Positions 1-11,265 of a stretch of DNA of 64,000 bases are shown here, piece by piece; within the stretch, counting starts at the first letter, position 1; every line of letters begins with the position of its first letter. The notes beneath the pieces are model-generated. The model was not told the origin of the DNA and searched no databases. It was given only the letters and a program-made list of their open reading frames with translations. A program made the translations under genes and the position numbers. The stretch is taken from assembly GCA_022813625.1 (NCBI GenBank), contig JAKLMB010000027.1, positions 434,001 through 498,000 on the forward strand, in the 5' to 3' direction. This DNA is from Aaosphaeria pasadenensis (taxonomy: Eukaryota > Ascomycota > Dothideomycetes > Pleosporales).

Positions 1-1377
1 TAATATGTTAATATGATGGATGAGGAGAGATATTGTGTACAAGCCATCAAATTTGGGGGGGAAAGGAGAAAGGAAGGCAAGAAAAGGTTTGAAGGATCTT
101 ATCTATCCATAGCGAATACTTAACTTATACATATTCGGTGGTAGAAGGAAGATTCAGAGTGTGTCTACGCGCATTGTGGTACTTGTTGACCCAATGTCCA
201 ACCAATCACTTCACGTTCATTACAGACAGCATCCACTACTTAGTCAGCCTTCCCTTTCCCATTCACTTCCGAAAATGCAATCACCTATCAACGTCTTCCC
301 AGTAACAAATTTCCATTCTTCTACTGGTCACAGATACTCGTACATATGGTAACAGTCTACTTGTATACGGAATAGATGTTTTCCGTCTCCGTATTCAACA
401 GGAAGCTCTCGGATACGCTTAACTCCATTCTGACCCGAATCCTCGTCTGCAGGTAAGGGTACGAGTAGTATTTGTATACTTCCTTTTCACCAACCAAAAT
501 AGTAACACGGTCATATGACTTCTCTCGGATTAATATACAAATACAATATATTAGTCTACAAGCGAAGTTTTCCCCGGAATCGACTATGATAGTAAGCATG
601 AAGTTCACCGCTTCCGCTTTCCACAGATCGCATCTTTATACATGTACCTCGCCACTGTGCTTCATGCAATTGCTGCCCAAGTAGTAATACGCCCCCAGAT
701 CCTTCGGTCGAAGTGAGGAATGGTTTCTCCACAATCAATATCCACTCCACAGACATCTGAACAGTTTCGCCTTGCTCTGTCCACGTAACAATCTGACAAT
801 GCTCACCCGCGCCGTACTCTCCCCGTCACCAGCCAACCCAAACTCCGATCAGGCCTCTCATCCAAGCAATGCACTAGAACAAATGACTTTGTTTCAAGAG
901 AGAATCCTCTCAACTAGACAACGTCCTCGACCCACTATGCCAGATGATACAATGTAGAACAATGCCATTCTACAAGGCGAAGTAGACAAAGACCACCATG
1001 CAATGTTACTCACGAAAACGTGCTCATCGATTACCAAAACGTGCTCATCGAGTACCAAAACGTGCTCATTGAATGCAAGCTTTCGCACGCATTAGCTGGT
1101 AATTAATCTCTCATGCTTTGTTCTCGTCCGTAAGACAATTCCAATCTAATATAAAGTATCATTCTGTAGGCTCTCACTTTCAAGATGTAATGTGCTCGGG
1201 CTAGATCTGATTTCACTTTCACTGTTTCCTCCGCTGCCTGCGCTTGCACGTACTTTGCACGTCCCTTCTTTGTGGATTTATAGTCCATCCACGTTAGCTG
1301 ATATTTCTCTTCGTCTTCCAAGATAATCACTGCTACTCCTCTACCACAACGATCCAACTTTGTCTCCTTCCTTCAGT
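1..1377. other. Left-edge intergenic stretch, no gene seen
   Basis: Only short overlapping ORFs without family resemblance, plausible splice partners or signal peptides are present. The stretch leads into the DJ-1-family gene starting at 1378, so the last few hundred bases should hold its promoter. The only clear structure is the 21-bp tandem repeat at 1012-1074. A gene lying mainly outside the window on the left cannot be excluded. Confidence 0.6.
1012..1074. repeat. 21-bp tandem repeat, three copies
   Basis: Three consecutive 21-bp units (1012-1032, 1033-1053, 1054-1074) share the core AAAACGTGCTCAT and differ at one to three positions each. They lie about 300 bp upstream of the DJ-1-family start codon. 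The period is a multiple of three and the array is open in one minus frame, but no coding context supports translation. Confidence 0.85.
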
Positions 1378-2309
1378 ATGCGTGTCTCCTCCTTTGCACC
1401 GCTGCTCGCGACCCTTGGTTCCGTGCTTGCCATTCCAACCCAACCCTCGATCGACAACTCGACCGAGTATCCAAAGCATTATGGAATGCTTGTCTTCCCT
1501 CACTTCCAGGCTCTAGATGTCTTCGGTCCGTTGGACGTCCTCAATACCCTCGCTATGGTCTACAAGCTTCCCATGCAATTATCCATCATTAGCGCCACAC
1601 TCGATCCTGTCTCTACGGGCATGGGACCTAGTAGCTTTGGCGAGTCCATTGTGCCAACGATCACATTTGATCAAGTCCAATCCGAATATGGCAATGCCCG
1701 GGCGAGGGACATGGGTCACGTCACTGATCCTGGAAACTCAACAGGTCTTGGAGACGTCGACGTTTTGTTCGTGCCAGGTGGCGGTACGCGAAAGGACCTG
1801 ACTGCTGAAATCGATTTTGTCAAGAACATGTTCCCAAAGGTAATTCGCTGCCAAAGATGGAGTTCCTATTGCCATAGTGCTAACGATTCCCGATAGGTCA
1901 AACATGTCATCAGCGTCTGCACTGGTGCGACCATTCTTGCTCGTGCTGGCGTGTTGGACGGCCGCAACGCCACTACGAACAAGAAGTCCTGGCAATGGGT
2001 TAGTGTCTCCCTTTTCCATTACTAGTATACTATGACTGACATATCTTGTAGGCAACTTCCACTGGACCAAATGTGAACTGGGTTCCCGCTGCGCGTTGGG
2101 TCGAAGATGGAAACCTCTGGAGTTCATCTGGCGTCTCTGCCGGAATTGACGTCACCTACGCATGGGTTGCCTCAGTGTTTGGCGAGGGCGTCGCAAGCTA
2201 CATTGCGGATTTCAGCGAGTATGAGCGCTGGATGGACCCTCACAGCGATCCTTTCGCTGATATCTGGGATGTCTATGCTACCAACAGCACGAACCCAGCT
2301 GGCCGATGA
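1378..2309 (+). CDS. Secreted DJ-1/PfpI-family protein (isonitrile hydratase-like)
   Basis: Three exons, 1378-1839, 1897-1998 and 2052-2309, join to 273 residues with introns of 57 and 53 bp. The start is the ATG at 1378, which begins a hydrophobic signal peptide (MRVSSFAPLLATLGSVLA). The mature part has the DJ-1/PfpI layout: a strand near 'GMLVFPHFQALDVFGPLDVL', then 'DVLFVPGG', then the nucleophile elbow 'VISVCTGATILARAG' with Cys162 created only after splicing. The conserved 'NWVPAARWVEDGNLWSSSGVSAG' region follows. Relatives in this subfamily resemble bacterial isonitrile hydratase and ThiJ-type proteins; substrate and reaction cannot be told from sequence. A secretory signal and several N-glycosylation sequons suggest action outside the cell or in the secretory pathway, which is less usual for the fold. 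The gene is convergent with the minus-strand gene ending at 2646. Confidence 0.9.
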
Positions 2310-2645
2310 TCTCAGATACTTTGACATGGGCTCATCGATGACGTCCAATTCACTTTGCCCTTCATCCCATCTCGCCCCTAGAACTAGGGTTTCAGTTTCC
2401 ACAGTTTTACATATATCATTTTGCGTGAACGCGACACGCTCCACTATACCAATGAACATCCACATTTGAACCCCTTAATTACCTTAGGTGATGGGTGCAA
2501 TCAAGCAATGTCGTAGTGATTGTGACAATATTGAACGTCATTACTAACCACCCAAAGCTCTTAACGTAGAAACTTCCGCCTCCTCATAATACAATCGAGT
2601 CAGACTTCTTCCCCGAGTCTTGAATATTAAGTATCATCGTCAACG
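2310..2645. other. Short convergent intergenic spacer
   Basis: This 336-bp spacer lies between two convergent genes and should contain both 3' ends. No ORF with coding character or structured element was seen. Confidence 0.6.
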
Positions 2646-3523
2646 TTACCACCGTACCTCCTTGTAGCCACTAATAACACCTGCAACGCCCTCCCTGAAC
2701 AATAGCATAGCGTATACTGAATGGAACCCCTCAAGCTTGAGCGGCAGCCTCCACTCATCAGAAACAGGATTACAACCTGAGTGAGAGAATTCTATCCTCA
2801 CAGTCTCCTCTTCCTTTCCCTGCTTCTCGCCACTACTACTACCCGGAGCCGCACCACGTTTCACCGAAAACCTATGCACGCCGGCGAGAGGTCCCTGGTC
2901 GAAACCATACGCGAAATCGATATGGCTTTCTGATACTTTCCCATCAGCCACATCGCCACGGTCGACTACACGGCTCTCCACGACTCGGAAAGCACCGAAG
3001 AATAGCGCGCCCACCGGCGGAAGAGTCTCCCCCGGGAATTGAGATGTCGACCAGATTCGCCGCGAGACCGGCTCGTTCTTTAGCTCTTTAAACACGCCAT
3101 TCACATTAGCCGCCGTCGTTACGACAGAAAATGAAAACAAAACAGAACCAACAGATAAATGAAATACTAAAACTCACTCTCGAAGCTCGCCATATCCCTC
3201 CCGTACGCCTTCAACATCATCCGCTCAGGCGCAAAGACATACCCTCCGAAGAACCCCCTCACGAACCTCGCCAACACAGCCTCATCGGTCGTTCCTCGCG
3301 GGACTTTGACGTCCGTCCATCGCGTGTCGTTCAGCGCGAGGGTGTCCTTCGGATTCGTCAGTTTCCTGGCCTGGCTGGTCAATAAGGAGTCTGGTATGTC
3401 GTTGCTCGAGCGGACGGCACTGGAATTTATGGGTGATATGCTGCGGTATGTCTGGAGGAGGTAGGCAGTTGATGCCAACGCTGCGAGAGTGGCGGCGGTG
3501 GATGCAATGGTGGGTTTGGTCAT
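2646..3523 (-). CDS. Unrecognised protein with N-terminal membrane anchor
   Basis: Two exons, 3178-3523 and 2646-3085, give 261 residues. The 92-bp intron has donor GTGAGT, a CTAAT branch point and acceptor AAAG. Start is ATG 3523. Residues about 5-25 form a small-residue-rich hydrophobic helix, either an uncleaved anchor or a mitochondrial/secretory signal. A charged region follows, and then a C-terminal beta-rich-looking domain ('PPVGALFFGAFRVVESRVV'). I do not recognise the family. The fold might be an all-beta lipid- or ligand-binding domain, but that is only an impression. Alternative acceptors exist a few bases downstream of the chosen one and would alter one or two residues. Confidence 0.65.
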
Positions 3524-5694
3524 GTGTGCGGGACTTGTGATAGTTTATGTGAGGGGTGAGTTGATGAGAATGAGAATGATGGCATTTTTGTATTAGCAAG
3601 TATGGAAATGGTATTTATATTGGGCGTTGAGTCACAATGGATATTGGACACTTGAATGTCCATTTACTCTGACGATGTCTGACGCCGGCTTCATCCGCAG
3701 CGGGTGGGATAGGGATTGGTTTTGGGTCCTTGGCAAGCAAAGTATGTGGACGCCTTGTGATGATCTTTGCAGCAAAGTGGTCACGAGGTAGAACGGTTTG
3801 AGAATTCGATCGGTGGGATACAAGTTCCGTCTCCGACTATTTTATGAAAACTGATGTTGAATTCCCATGGATTTGACGGAGTTCCGCGAGCAGGTGACGA
3901 CCAACAACTATTGTTAGGTACATTACATAAGTGCCTATCTGGAAAGGGACTTTGAATGGTATTTGTAACGTTCCGACCAGGAAAATGTAGGGAGGCGAGA
4001 GGAAAGGAATGTAAACACAAGCATACCGATGCGTTTTGGCTCTTGGATTATAATGTACAAGAATTGCAAAATATAGTGATATTATACCTTACGTTCATGG
4101 CAAACCTTGATAGTAATTAATGAAGCGACCATATTCGGTTCACTACACAGAGAACGAGAGCCGATAGCCGTCTTCGGCCCCAAGTATCGCAAATGCCAAT
4201 GTCTAGCGTAGAAAGAGACGACCAATCGAGCATGCCAAGGGAACAGTCCTATATCTTCTTAATCATCAAAGAAGGCTACTCAGGGAGTGTCTTGAGTGGT
4301 GGTCCCTCAGTGAGGCTCGGGTTTGTACAGCTACCACAGTATACGCTTGCTGGAGATGCCATTCTACCAGTTGCGGTAGGTCGGCATCCCTCGGCCCGCG
4401 TCTTCCCTTACACCCAAGAACCAATATTGCACCCCTTATTATGATGGCCCCTTCTTTTTTCCCCTTATAGCGACGATTGCAGCGAAGATAGGAAAGTTAT
4501 CTCTGGCCTGACACCGACTACCTAGGTATGCGTATGCGTGCTGGCTTCCGTACTTTGAGATACCCGCGTTCACGACACAATAATCCGTCCAAAAGGGGTG
4601 GGTTTCGTAAAGCAGAAAAGTTCCATGTCTCTACTTGTACAAGTAGGCAGGCATTCGCGAATTTAGCCGCATTGCTGTAGCTCAAGGCAGCTGTAGCGCA
4701 ACTAAAACAAATTCGAGAATCGGTCTAGTGCTGCAGTTACACAATGCTTCGATGTTCTGCAGCGGCGTTCCTGGAACCTGAGACGTTTTAGGAAGCATGA
4801 TCTGCGACTACATTGGAGGCCCTGAAATCCCCCCATTTCCAAATCCCGACATTCATCTTCGGTTTGGCTTCTCCCGTTCTGAATAACTCGCAGCATGGAA
4901 CTGCCATCACTCATGGCAAGCTGGAGATGGGACAAATGAGTTGGCCTTTCCCTGAACAACGTTGTGCGCCATACGAGTAGAAGCTTGTCACTCACGATGG
5001 CTTTTGCATCTTTTTGAGCCCCATTAAAGGCATACGCGTACGCGTTCCCAAGTACACCTAGGCAGACCTAGGTAGAGACCTAGGCAGATAGCGCAATGGT
5101 TGGCAACTTGGATCCATTTTGTAGCACAAAAATAACGGTGGCCGAGGCTAGCGCTTGACCCAGTGTGTCCTTCGTTCCAGAGTGTGCCAGTGTTTGGAGG
5201 ATCACACTCGACCTCTATCCAATAATCCCCTTCCACTCCATGATCCATCCCAACTCCATATTCGCCATATTGGCCCCTACCCTTCCACAACGCCATCTTG
5301 AGACCCACAACGCCCTGGGCAAGTGGCGGCATGATACCGAGCCCTAATATGTTTCTGGCCTTGCTCCCCATAAGGACCCCAACTTCCCACCTCGAGTCTC
5401 GCATAGGGCTGCTCCTGCACATAATCCTCTTTCGACAGCTTGGTACTACATCCCTCAAACGCCTCGAATAATGCGTCCTATTCGGGTCCGTTGCCTTCAA
5501 TCGTGTATCTGAATAGTCCGCTATCGCCTTCTGCCTTCTTCTATCATTTTTCTAATTCAAGTGCGGGTCCATTTCCCAGATTTCTTTCCATCTCTTCCCA
5601 TCCATAGTTCTTCCATGACCGGCAATTTTAAGAAAAGCATACCTTATTCCTGGACACGGACCGGATCCGCATCCACCATTCTTCATACTTCAAC
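3524..5694. other. Intergenic stretch, no gene seen
   Basis: This 2.2-kb stretch lies between divergent genes and so contains two promoters. ORFs of up to 158 codons occur (5024-5500 minus) but lack family resemblance, typical codon bias or splice context. A 10-bp motif ACCTAGGYAG occurs three times at 5056-5087. Nothing else was seen. Confidence 0.6.
5056..5087. repeat. Short ACCTAGGYAG tandem repeat
   Basis: Three copies of ACCTAGG(C/T)AG lie at 5056-5065, 5066-5075 and 5078-5087, the last after a 2-bp spacer. Each contains the palindrome CCTAGG. This could be chance or a protein-binding cluster upstream of the M35-like gene. Confidence 0.6.
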
Positions 5695-6980
5695 ATGATT
5701 ACTTTACAGGCGCTTCTTTCCCTTCCGGTCTTCTTGTCGAGCTCTCTCATCGCACATGCCCTGGCCGCACCCAGTAACTTCGTCGCAATGGCGGCCGAGG
5801 GCGTCACTCTCAACCAATATGCGATGAACCTGACCGGGGGCGAACGTTGCGGGAAGAACCAACTCGAAGCCATCCGCGCCGGCTTCCACGAGATGAATTT
5901 GCTTTTTGCCGCCAGTCTCCCATTGAACATGTCCGGCGAAGCGGAACAGGAATTCTTCGGACCGGAAGCGCGGTCATCCAATTTCACAGAACTCATCGAG
6001 GCGAATCTGCAGCGCGCGATCCAGTACGCAAATGGTGGCGGGACGGGGACCGTAATGCCGGACATCCACGTGCGGTGCGACGACCCCAATGATTACTGCG
6101 ACGTGGGAAATAAGAGAGACGGGAAACATGTGGCGTACAATATCGGAAATGAACCGCACATCAATTTCTGTAGGAGGTATTTTGGGTTGGACGGTCTCGA
6201 GGAGACGGTGGAGAATGTAGCGGCGAACTCGACGCTAAATAAGGACCTCATGGCGTATTACAATAGAGGTATGATGGCAGCTGCCCCTCTCGAATGCGCT
6301 CAATTAGAGGACCAAAAGATATTAACAAAAACTAGCAACCGCATGGGCGAGACAAATCATGCATATATCCGACGTAGGGGAAGCGATAGTCGAGGCAGCG
6401 TCACCACAAAGCACGACAGAAGCCGTGAACAACACCTGGACATTGCAAGAATACCGCACACCCATGAACACATCATTTCTCGCCGGCGTCGCCAACGCGC
6501 GCCCCAACACGGACAATCCAAATGACGTCCAGACGCTGAAATACGGCTTCGGAGCCACTCGCGCAAAACTCCTCGCGGGGTTGTCGACACAGGCGCCATA
6601 CGACGCGGCGAATAACGCTGAAAACTATGCGCTATTCGCGCAGGCGAAGTACATAATGCAGAAGAAAAACTTCTACCCTTTCATGCCGGCGATTTCGTTC
6701 GATGATCAGGTGTCTCTGTTGGCGGACAATGACCTCCAGGAAGGCGAGAAGAAGAGATATGCGTGTTTTGACACGACGGACGTGGTGTAAGGACCCCCTT
6801 TTCCCCCTTCAAAAAAAGGAATTTCCATGCTAACGTCTAATTTCCAGGAAACGAAACCAGCGTACAAAAGCCATCGGGGACCCCATACCAAACTCTGCCC
6901 CGGGTTTGAGTAGGCGGCAAATAGGAGGGTTGGACTTGGGCTGGGCGATTGCTCTCTTAACGATTTTAATGATTACATGA
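5695..6980 (+). CDS. Secreted M35-like (aspzincin-type) protein with lost HExxH; probable pseudoprotease
   Basis: Three exons, 5695-6268, 6336-6786 and 6848-6980, join to 385 residues. The introns are 67 and 61 bp, the second with a GCTAACG branch point. A signal peptide ends near 'AHALA-APS'. The layout matches fungal lysine-specific metallo-endopeptidase-like (M35-related) secreted proteins: Cys-bearing N half, 'AYNIGNEPHINFCRRYFG', the helix that normally carries HExxH, then 'YGFGATRAKLLA' and 'NNAENYALFAQAKY'. At the zinc-helix position the spliced sequence reads W-A-R197-Q198-I-M-H201, so the first His and the catalytic Glu are replaced by Arg and Gln. Hydrolysis is therefore unlikely; a binding or decoy role is an inference. 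The third exon adds a polar stretch and a hydrophobic end ('GLDLGWAIALLTILMIT'), consistent with a GPI-attachment signal or tail anchor. If intron 2 is retained, the protein stops at 6790 without this tail. Confidence 0.8.
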
Positions 6981-7458
6981 TAGATCTCACAAGGGTACAA
7001 AAGAACATTTTTACAGTTTTCAAAGACAGAGCCGAGCGTGATAAAGGGGACTGTCGGAGCGTGAGCATGTCTTGCGTGCAAGAAAATGTAGTATCAACAC
7101 AATTCATATGAATGACTCAAAAAGGGACTGCGGGAACGGGTCAGGAAAGTTGCGAACCGATATGGCGAAAAGGATATGAAAACATGGGAGGAAATGCAAG
7201 AAACGAAAGGATCGGGCCGGAGTGTAATGTCTAGTGCAATGAAAAATGCCAGTCTACATTGATCTAGTATGGAATGAATAGCTTCTAAAACGATTGAAGG
7301 AAAAGGGTGTCGGAAGGAAATATTTTGTGTCGATATCCGGATCCAGTCCAGGTAAAATAAAGAGGCGCAACGTTTTAAGGGCTTCTGTCAAGGAGTGCGG
7401 GGCCGGTTAGAGGGAAGAAAGCAGCGGTTAACGAGAAGTAGCCACCACTTCTCTGCGC
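6981..7458. other. Convergent intergenic spacer
   Basis: This spacer between the M35-like gene and the five-exon minus-strand gene presumably holds both 3' untranslated regions. No ORF or repeat of note was seen. Confidence 0.6.
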
Positions 7459-8174
7459 TCAGCGACGCGGTGGTTGGTCCCAGTGACGAAGCATGTGGTT
7501 GACAGCGGTGTTCCACTCAGCCATGAAAGCCTGTGAGAGTCGCATAACATCGTCGGAGGAGGGTTCGTGATATCCCCACATGCTAGGGTCCTCTGCTTGA
7601 TATTGAGCGTAGTACTGAATCAGTTCGCTAGTGGTGCCGTCAGTGCCTGCCTACTCACGGACTGTCTATGACACTCACTCGTCACGAATCTTGGAAAGAA
7701 CCAGCCAGCAGAAGTTCCAGCTTCGGTTACTCTGAGGATCAGCATAGACGCGCCGCTTCGCCTCCTCTACGCATTCAGAACTATCTTCTCATCAGCCAAA
7801 ATGCCCCAAAACTCCACCATCGAAAAACGTAGACATACCTGAACGGATAATCTCTCGTCAGCCCTCGCAACTCAGTCAAGAGCCCATGAGAATTCACATA
7901 GTAAGACCCTTAAAAAGTTCAATTAGCTTTCGCATTTGGCATCGTTTCTGGCGTGATTTTCACTTACAAGCCGTAGTCATTGGCTCGGTAACATCGGGGG
8001 ATCCAAGTCGGGCGAAGGCTTTCTCGATGCGTCGAAGTTCGATCAATGTGTTGACGCGATGCGACTGCAGTGCATGGATCATTTGGTCCTTCTCGGCCTG
8101 CGAGTTGTCAGGTTGTGAGACACTGCGATGTGGGACTTTTTACTCACTGTGGTGATCTTTCGGGAGGAAGACAT
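7459..8174 (-). CDS. Small five-exon protein of unknown function
   Basis: The gene was assembled from exons too short to stand out as ORFs: 8148-8174, 7968-8097, 7839-7908, 7679-7780 and 7459-7627. The introns are 50, 59, 58 and 51 bp, each with a GTRAGT/GTATGT donor. The frame closes exactly, giving 165 residues. The product begins MSSSRKITT and continues with an amphipathic, charged helix-rich region ('HALQSHRVNTLIELRRIEKAF'). It then has a Trp-rich segment ('SNRSWNFCWLVLSKIRDD') and a C-terminal region ending 'HMLRHWDQPPRR'. It has no signal peptide or membrane segment. I do not recognise the family. The density of Trp, Tyr, Arg and Glu after splicing and the uninterrupted frame over five joins argue for a real gene. 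The reading frame stays open upstream to another ATG at 8558, so a 128-residue N-terminal extension is formally possible. Confidence 0.7.
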
Positions 8175-11100
8175 GATTTGATAGGATGGCAAACGGTACG
8201 TCTTCGGTTTTGGATAATGGAATTGAGTATGATTTGAAGGGCCAGGCACTTGTTGATTAACGAGATGATGATCTGAAAGTTGTGCTACCGCTGTCTCTAG
8301 ATGAGAATGTACCTCTGGACGGAGGTTTGCAATCGGAATGCAAAGAGGCAGTCTCAGTACGCTCTTTAGCAATGGTGTGTCTTCCCGTAATTTCTTCCTC
8401 TTCCTATTCCTGTGGCTCAAATCAGAAAGCGAAATAGCTTCGCTAGAACAGAGCTGTTCTGATCGAACTTTGTGTGTTGTGGATATATCCGGCACTTGTA
8501 AATTGTTAAACTGTTCAGATTGTGATGCAGGTTGACTGTTGTTCTGTGGACATTCCATTGTCGGCGAGAATATTTGAAAGCATATATACTAACTCACAAG
8601 ACAACTCTCCACGGATGATGTCGATGAAGCTGCAGTTCAATCCTGACGTCTAACGATCACAGCATCCCCCAGCTGAAGCCCGGAGTACAACACGAGATCC
8701 ACTTCAGGGTACATTTACTGGAAATGACAGTGCTTTGAAGCCACAACAATGTATACCCTCATGATTTTGATGACATCGAGAAGGAAGAGCAACGAGAAGA
8801 AGAGACTTGAGCCAGGATATGACGATGAGCTGGTCTGGTTCCAACATAAGAGCCCCAGGCCCAGCTAGACTAGGGTATCTTATCTGTCCCCACAGGCGTG
8901 ACATATGGTCATCAACAAATAAAAGACCTGGTTCAAGGTCTGTAAGATGATGTGCTCGTGGATCTCCCGTCTTATGGGATCAGTGCCAGGGAAGCCCGAT
9001 GGGGCCCCAAGATTCTCACGATACTCGACTTGGTCCTGCGCATCAGCAAACCTATTTGAGCGATCAAAAGCGTCGAGATGACAGTGGCGACTTCCAGATC
9101 CAGCAACTACCCAGGTCATTTGCAGATGAAGCTGATGAACATATTACAGGGCAAAGGATCTTTTTTGAAGGAACTTAGTCTGATTGATCGATCGATACGG
9201 CAACGTCGACAACGTGCTAACCCTAGCGGGCCTCAACCCCATATCCATCTACTCAAAGGAGAATAGGGTGATCCCAATCATCTTCTTATCCCTCATGTAT
9301 TCGTACACGCCGTGGCCGATCTGACTAGAATGCAGTGTTGAAGCAGCAACAGTTCTTGCATTCAGGTAGCCGCAATAGAGGACGAGACGGATAGAAGCCA
9401 TTCCGAATCCTTCGACAAGATTTTACACTTCGCTATAAGCAAATACCAACGAACTGAAAAGTAGAATAGCTGCTATTCGAGGCTGGTGCTGATGCACAGC
9501 TGACGGACAGGATCCACCAACATTGGTCGATGTCGCGATCATTCGTTCGGTTCGATCGGTTGCTGTCGTGTAACCGAATGACAGACCCCTGCGGGCCACG
9601 CGAAAGGCCGTCAGAGCTCGTGGCTGGAGGCGGCGCAGCAAAGCCAGTCATATCGGAATCTCAGTCTTCCGTTTCATCAGCCTCGTAGGATATCTACCAC
9701 CCTTTGCACTTTATTGCGCTTCATGGTGTAACACGACCTGTTGCTGGGCATCTCACTGTGGCTACACGATTCCATCACTTAGCATCGTCTTGACCGCCGC
9801 TGATTTGTGGCGCGAAGATTACCCTCCGACCCCATCTGAGGCTCAAATCGCCCCCAAATAGAACCCCACTTCAGATTGGACTCGTCCATATCTTGCTATT
9901 GGTTGAGCATTTTACCTTCCTACACCTTTTCATAACTTGAGGCTGGATGCTCCCACTAGAAACAACATCCCAACCCGACCATATGATCGTTGCTGATTGA
10001 CATGCTGACGCTATATCGCCTTTACCACAGGACTGGCCCATTGTGACATGGCCGCCCTAGCAGCGATCTATGCAAGCATATGACGATCACCCGTAGCCAC
10101 CCTGCAACATGCATGCTCATCAGCTCAGATCAGATACCAAGGGCATGTCCAATTCGAAGTGCCTATAACTGAAAGGTCCTTGATTGGTGCGGGTTGAGCA
10201 ATAACTTGGAAATGAGCTGAAGTATCCCAACACCTAGTCAGATCCTATCGTCACCTCACTGCAGTCATGGACATCTGCTTCGGTTTCGGCTTAGTATGAC
10301 CTAGCGTATGGGTAACAATCCACACTAGATGTAGGTCAACGGTGTGGGGATAACGGTATACTTGACCTGGTCCCCGGTAGCGCTGTATGCGGCTATATCA
10401 GACCACCAAGTGCGCTGTTCTTTCACATGTCTTACAATGGGTAGCCGGAGAAGAGCTGAAGCCCTATTTAGGACTGTTCAGCGCCATTCAGTTGGAAGGC
10501 CCTTGTCAAGAGGATCCTATTAAGGCTGTCGGTTGCCAAATGCAGCCACAGCGTGTATGGAACAAGCAGTCAAGAGATCTATGAATCTTACCACGCTTTG
10601 CAGAGCCTGTTGTGGTGAATCAAGAAAACGGTTACGCCACGGGATACCTTCCTGTAGAGACTGTAACCTCAATTGGCTACAATTGAATGAAGAGAATCTA
10701 GTAATCGTCATTAGCGCAGTTGGGGTCTGTTAATTGGTGCTGACCCCTTGTAGCTATGGACTTCGTGGGTCTCTGAATGTTGTCTCGGAAAGATAGCCAG
10801 CTCGCTCTGGTATTTTGGTGGACCTGATCAAGACTTCTTGCATCATACGGGGTAGCTACATAGAAGAAGCTCTAATAATCCTGTTCTGGTCCAAGAATGA
10901 TGGAGAGAGCTGCTAAAGACAATTAACATTGTCAGTGAACTGTTGTAATTAGAACTGCTTGTTAAGCCCAGTCTATTCTCGTGAGGCAAATTGTGCTAGT
11001 AAGACGTCTATATGAGTTCTAGCCATTCATGAAAGATTAGAATGAAACATCATTCGATACAAGACTTGATTTCCTAGTGTAAGTGTTGTTTCCCAGTAAT

Positions 11101-11265
11101 AGTCTATGAAGGAAGTAGATTAGAAGAACGCGCGCACAGACCATGTATTCTTGGCGATCAGCAACGGGAACTTTTGTTCCTCTAGCGACCAGTGACAACA
11201 ACAACTCCACAGCTTCAAACTGCTTCGCACAGCTTCATATTCCCACGCCCATTCAAGTTGGCAAT
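8175..11265. other. Gene-poor 3.1-kb stretch with scattered coding-like fragments
   Basis: No complete gene could be built here. On the minus strand, 8880-9119 and 8704-8904 translate to fragments with protein-like composition ('PIRREIHEHIILQTLNQVFY'), and 9423-9641 is another short ORF. On the plus strand, 10533-10733 contains a Cys/Arg-rich patch ('CRACCGESRKRLRH', then 'SCRDC'). None can be joined into a convincing gene. The region could be decayed coding sequence or simply the promoters of the divergent flanking genes. Confidence 0.5.

Noticed and set aside
1012..1074. Tandem repeat as a CRISPR array
   Set aside because: No spacers between units; it is a simple tandem repeat in a eukaryotic genome.
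5024..5500. Minus ORF of 158 codons upstream of the M35-like gene
   Set aside because: Irregular composition, no recognisable motif, overlaps ORFs on the opposite strand and sits in an expected promoter region.
10533..10733. Possible Zn2Cys6 transcription factor domain
   Set aside because: Cysteine spacing does not meet the C-X2-C-X6-C pattern and no downstream regulator domain follows on the same strand.
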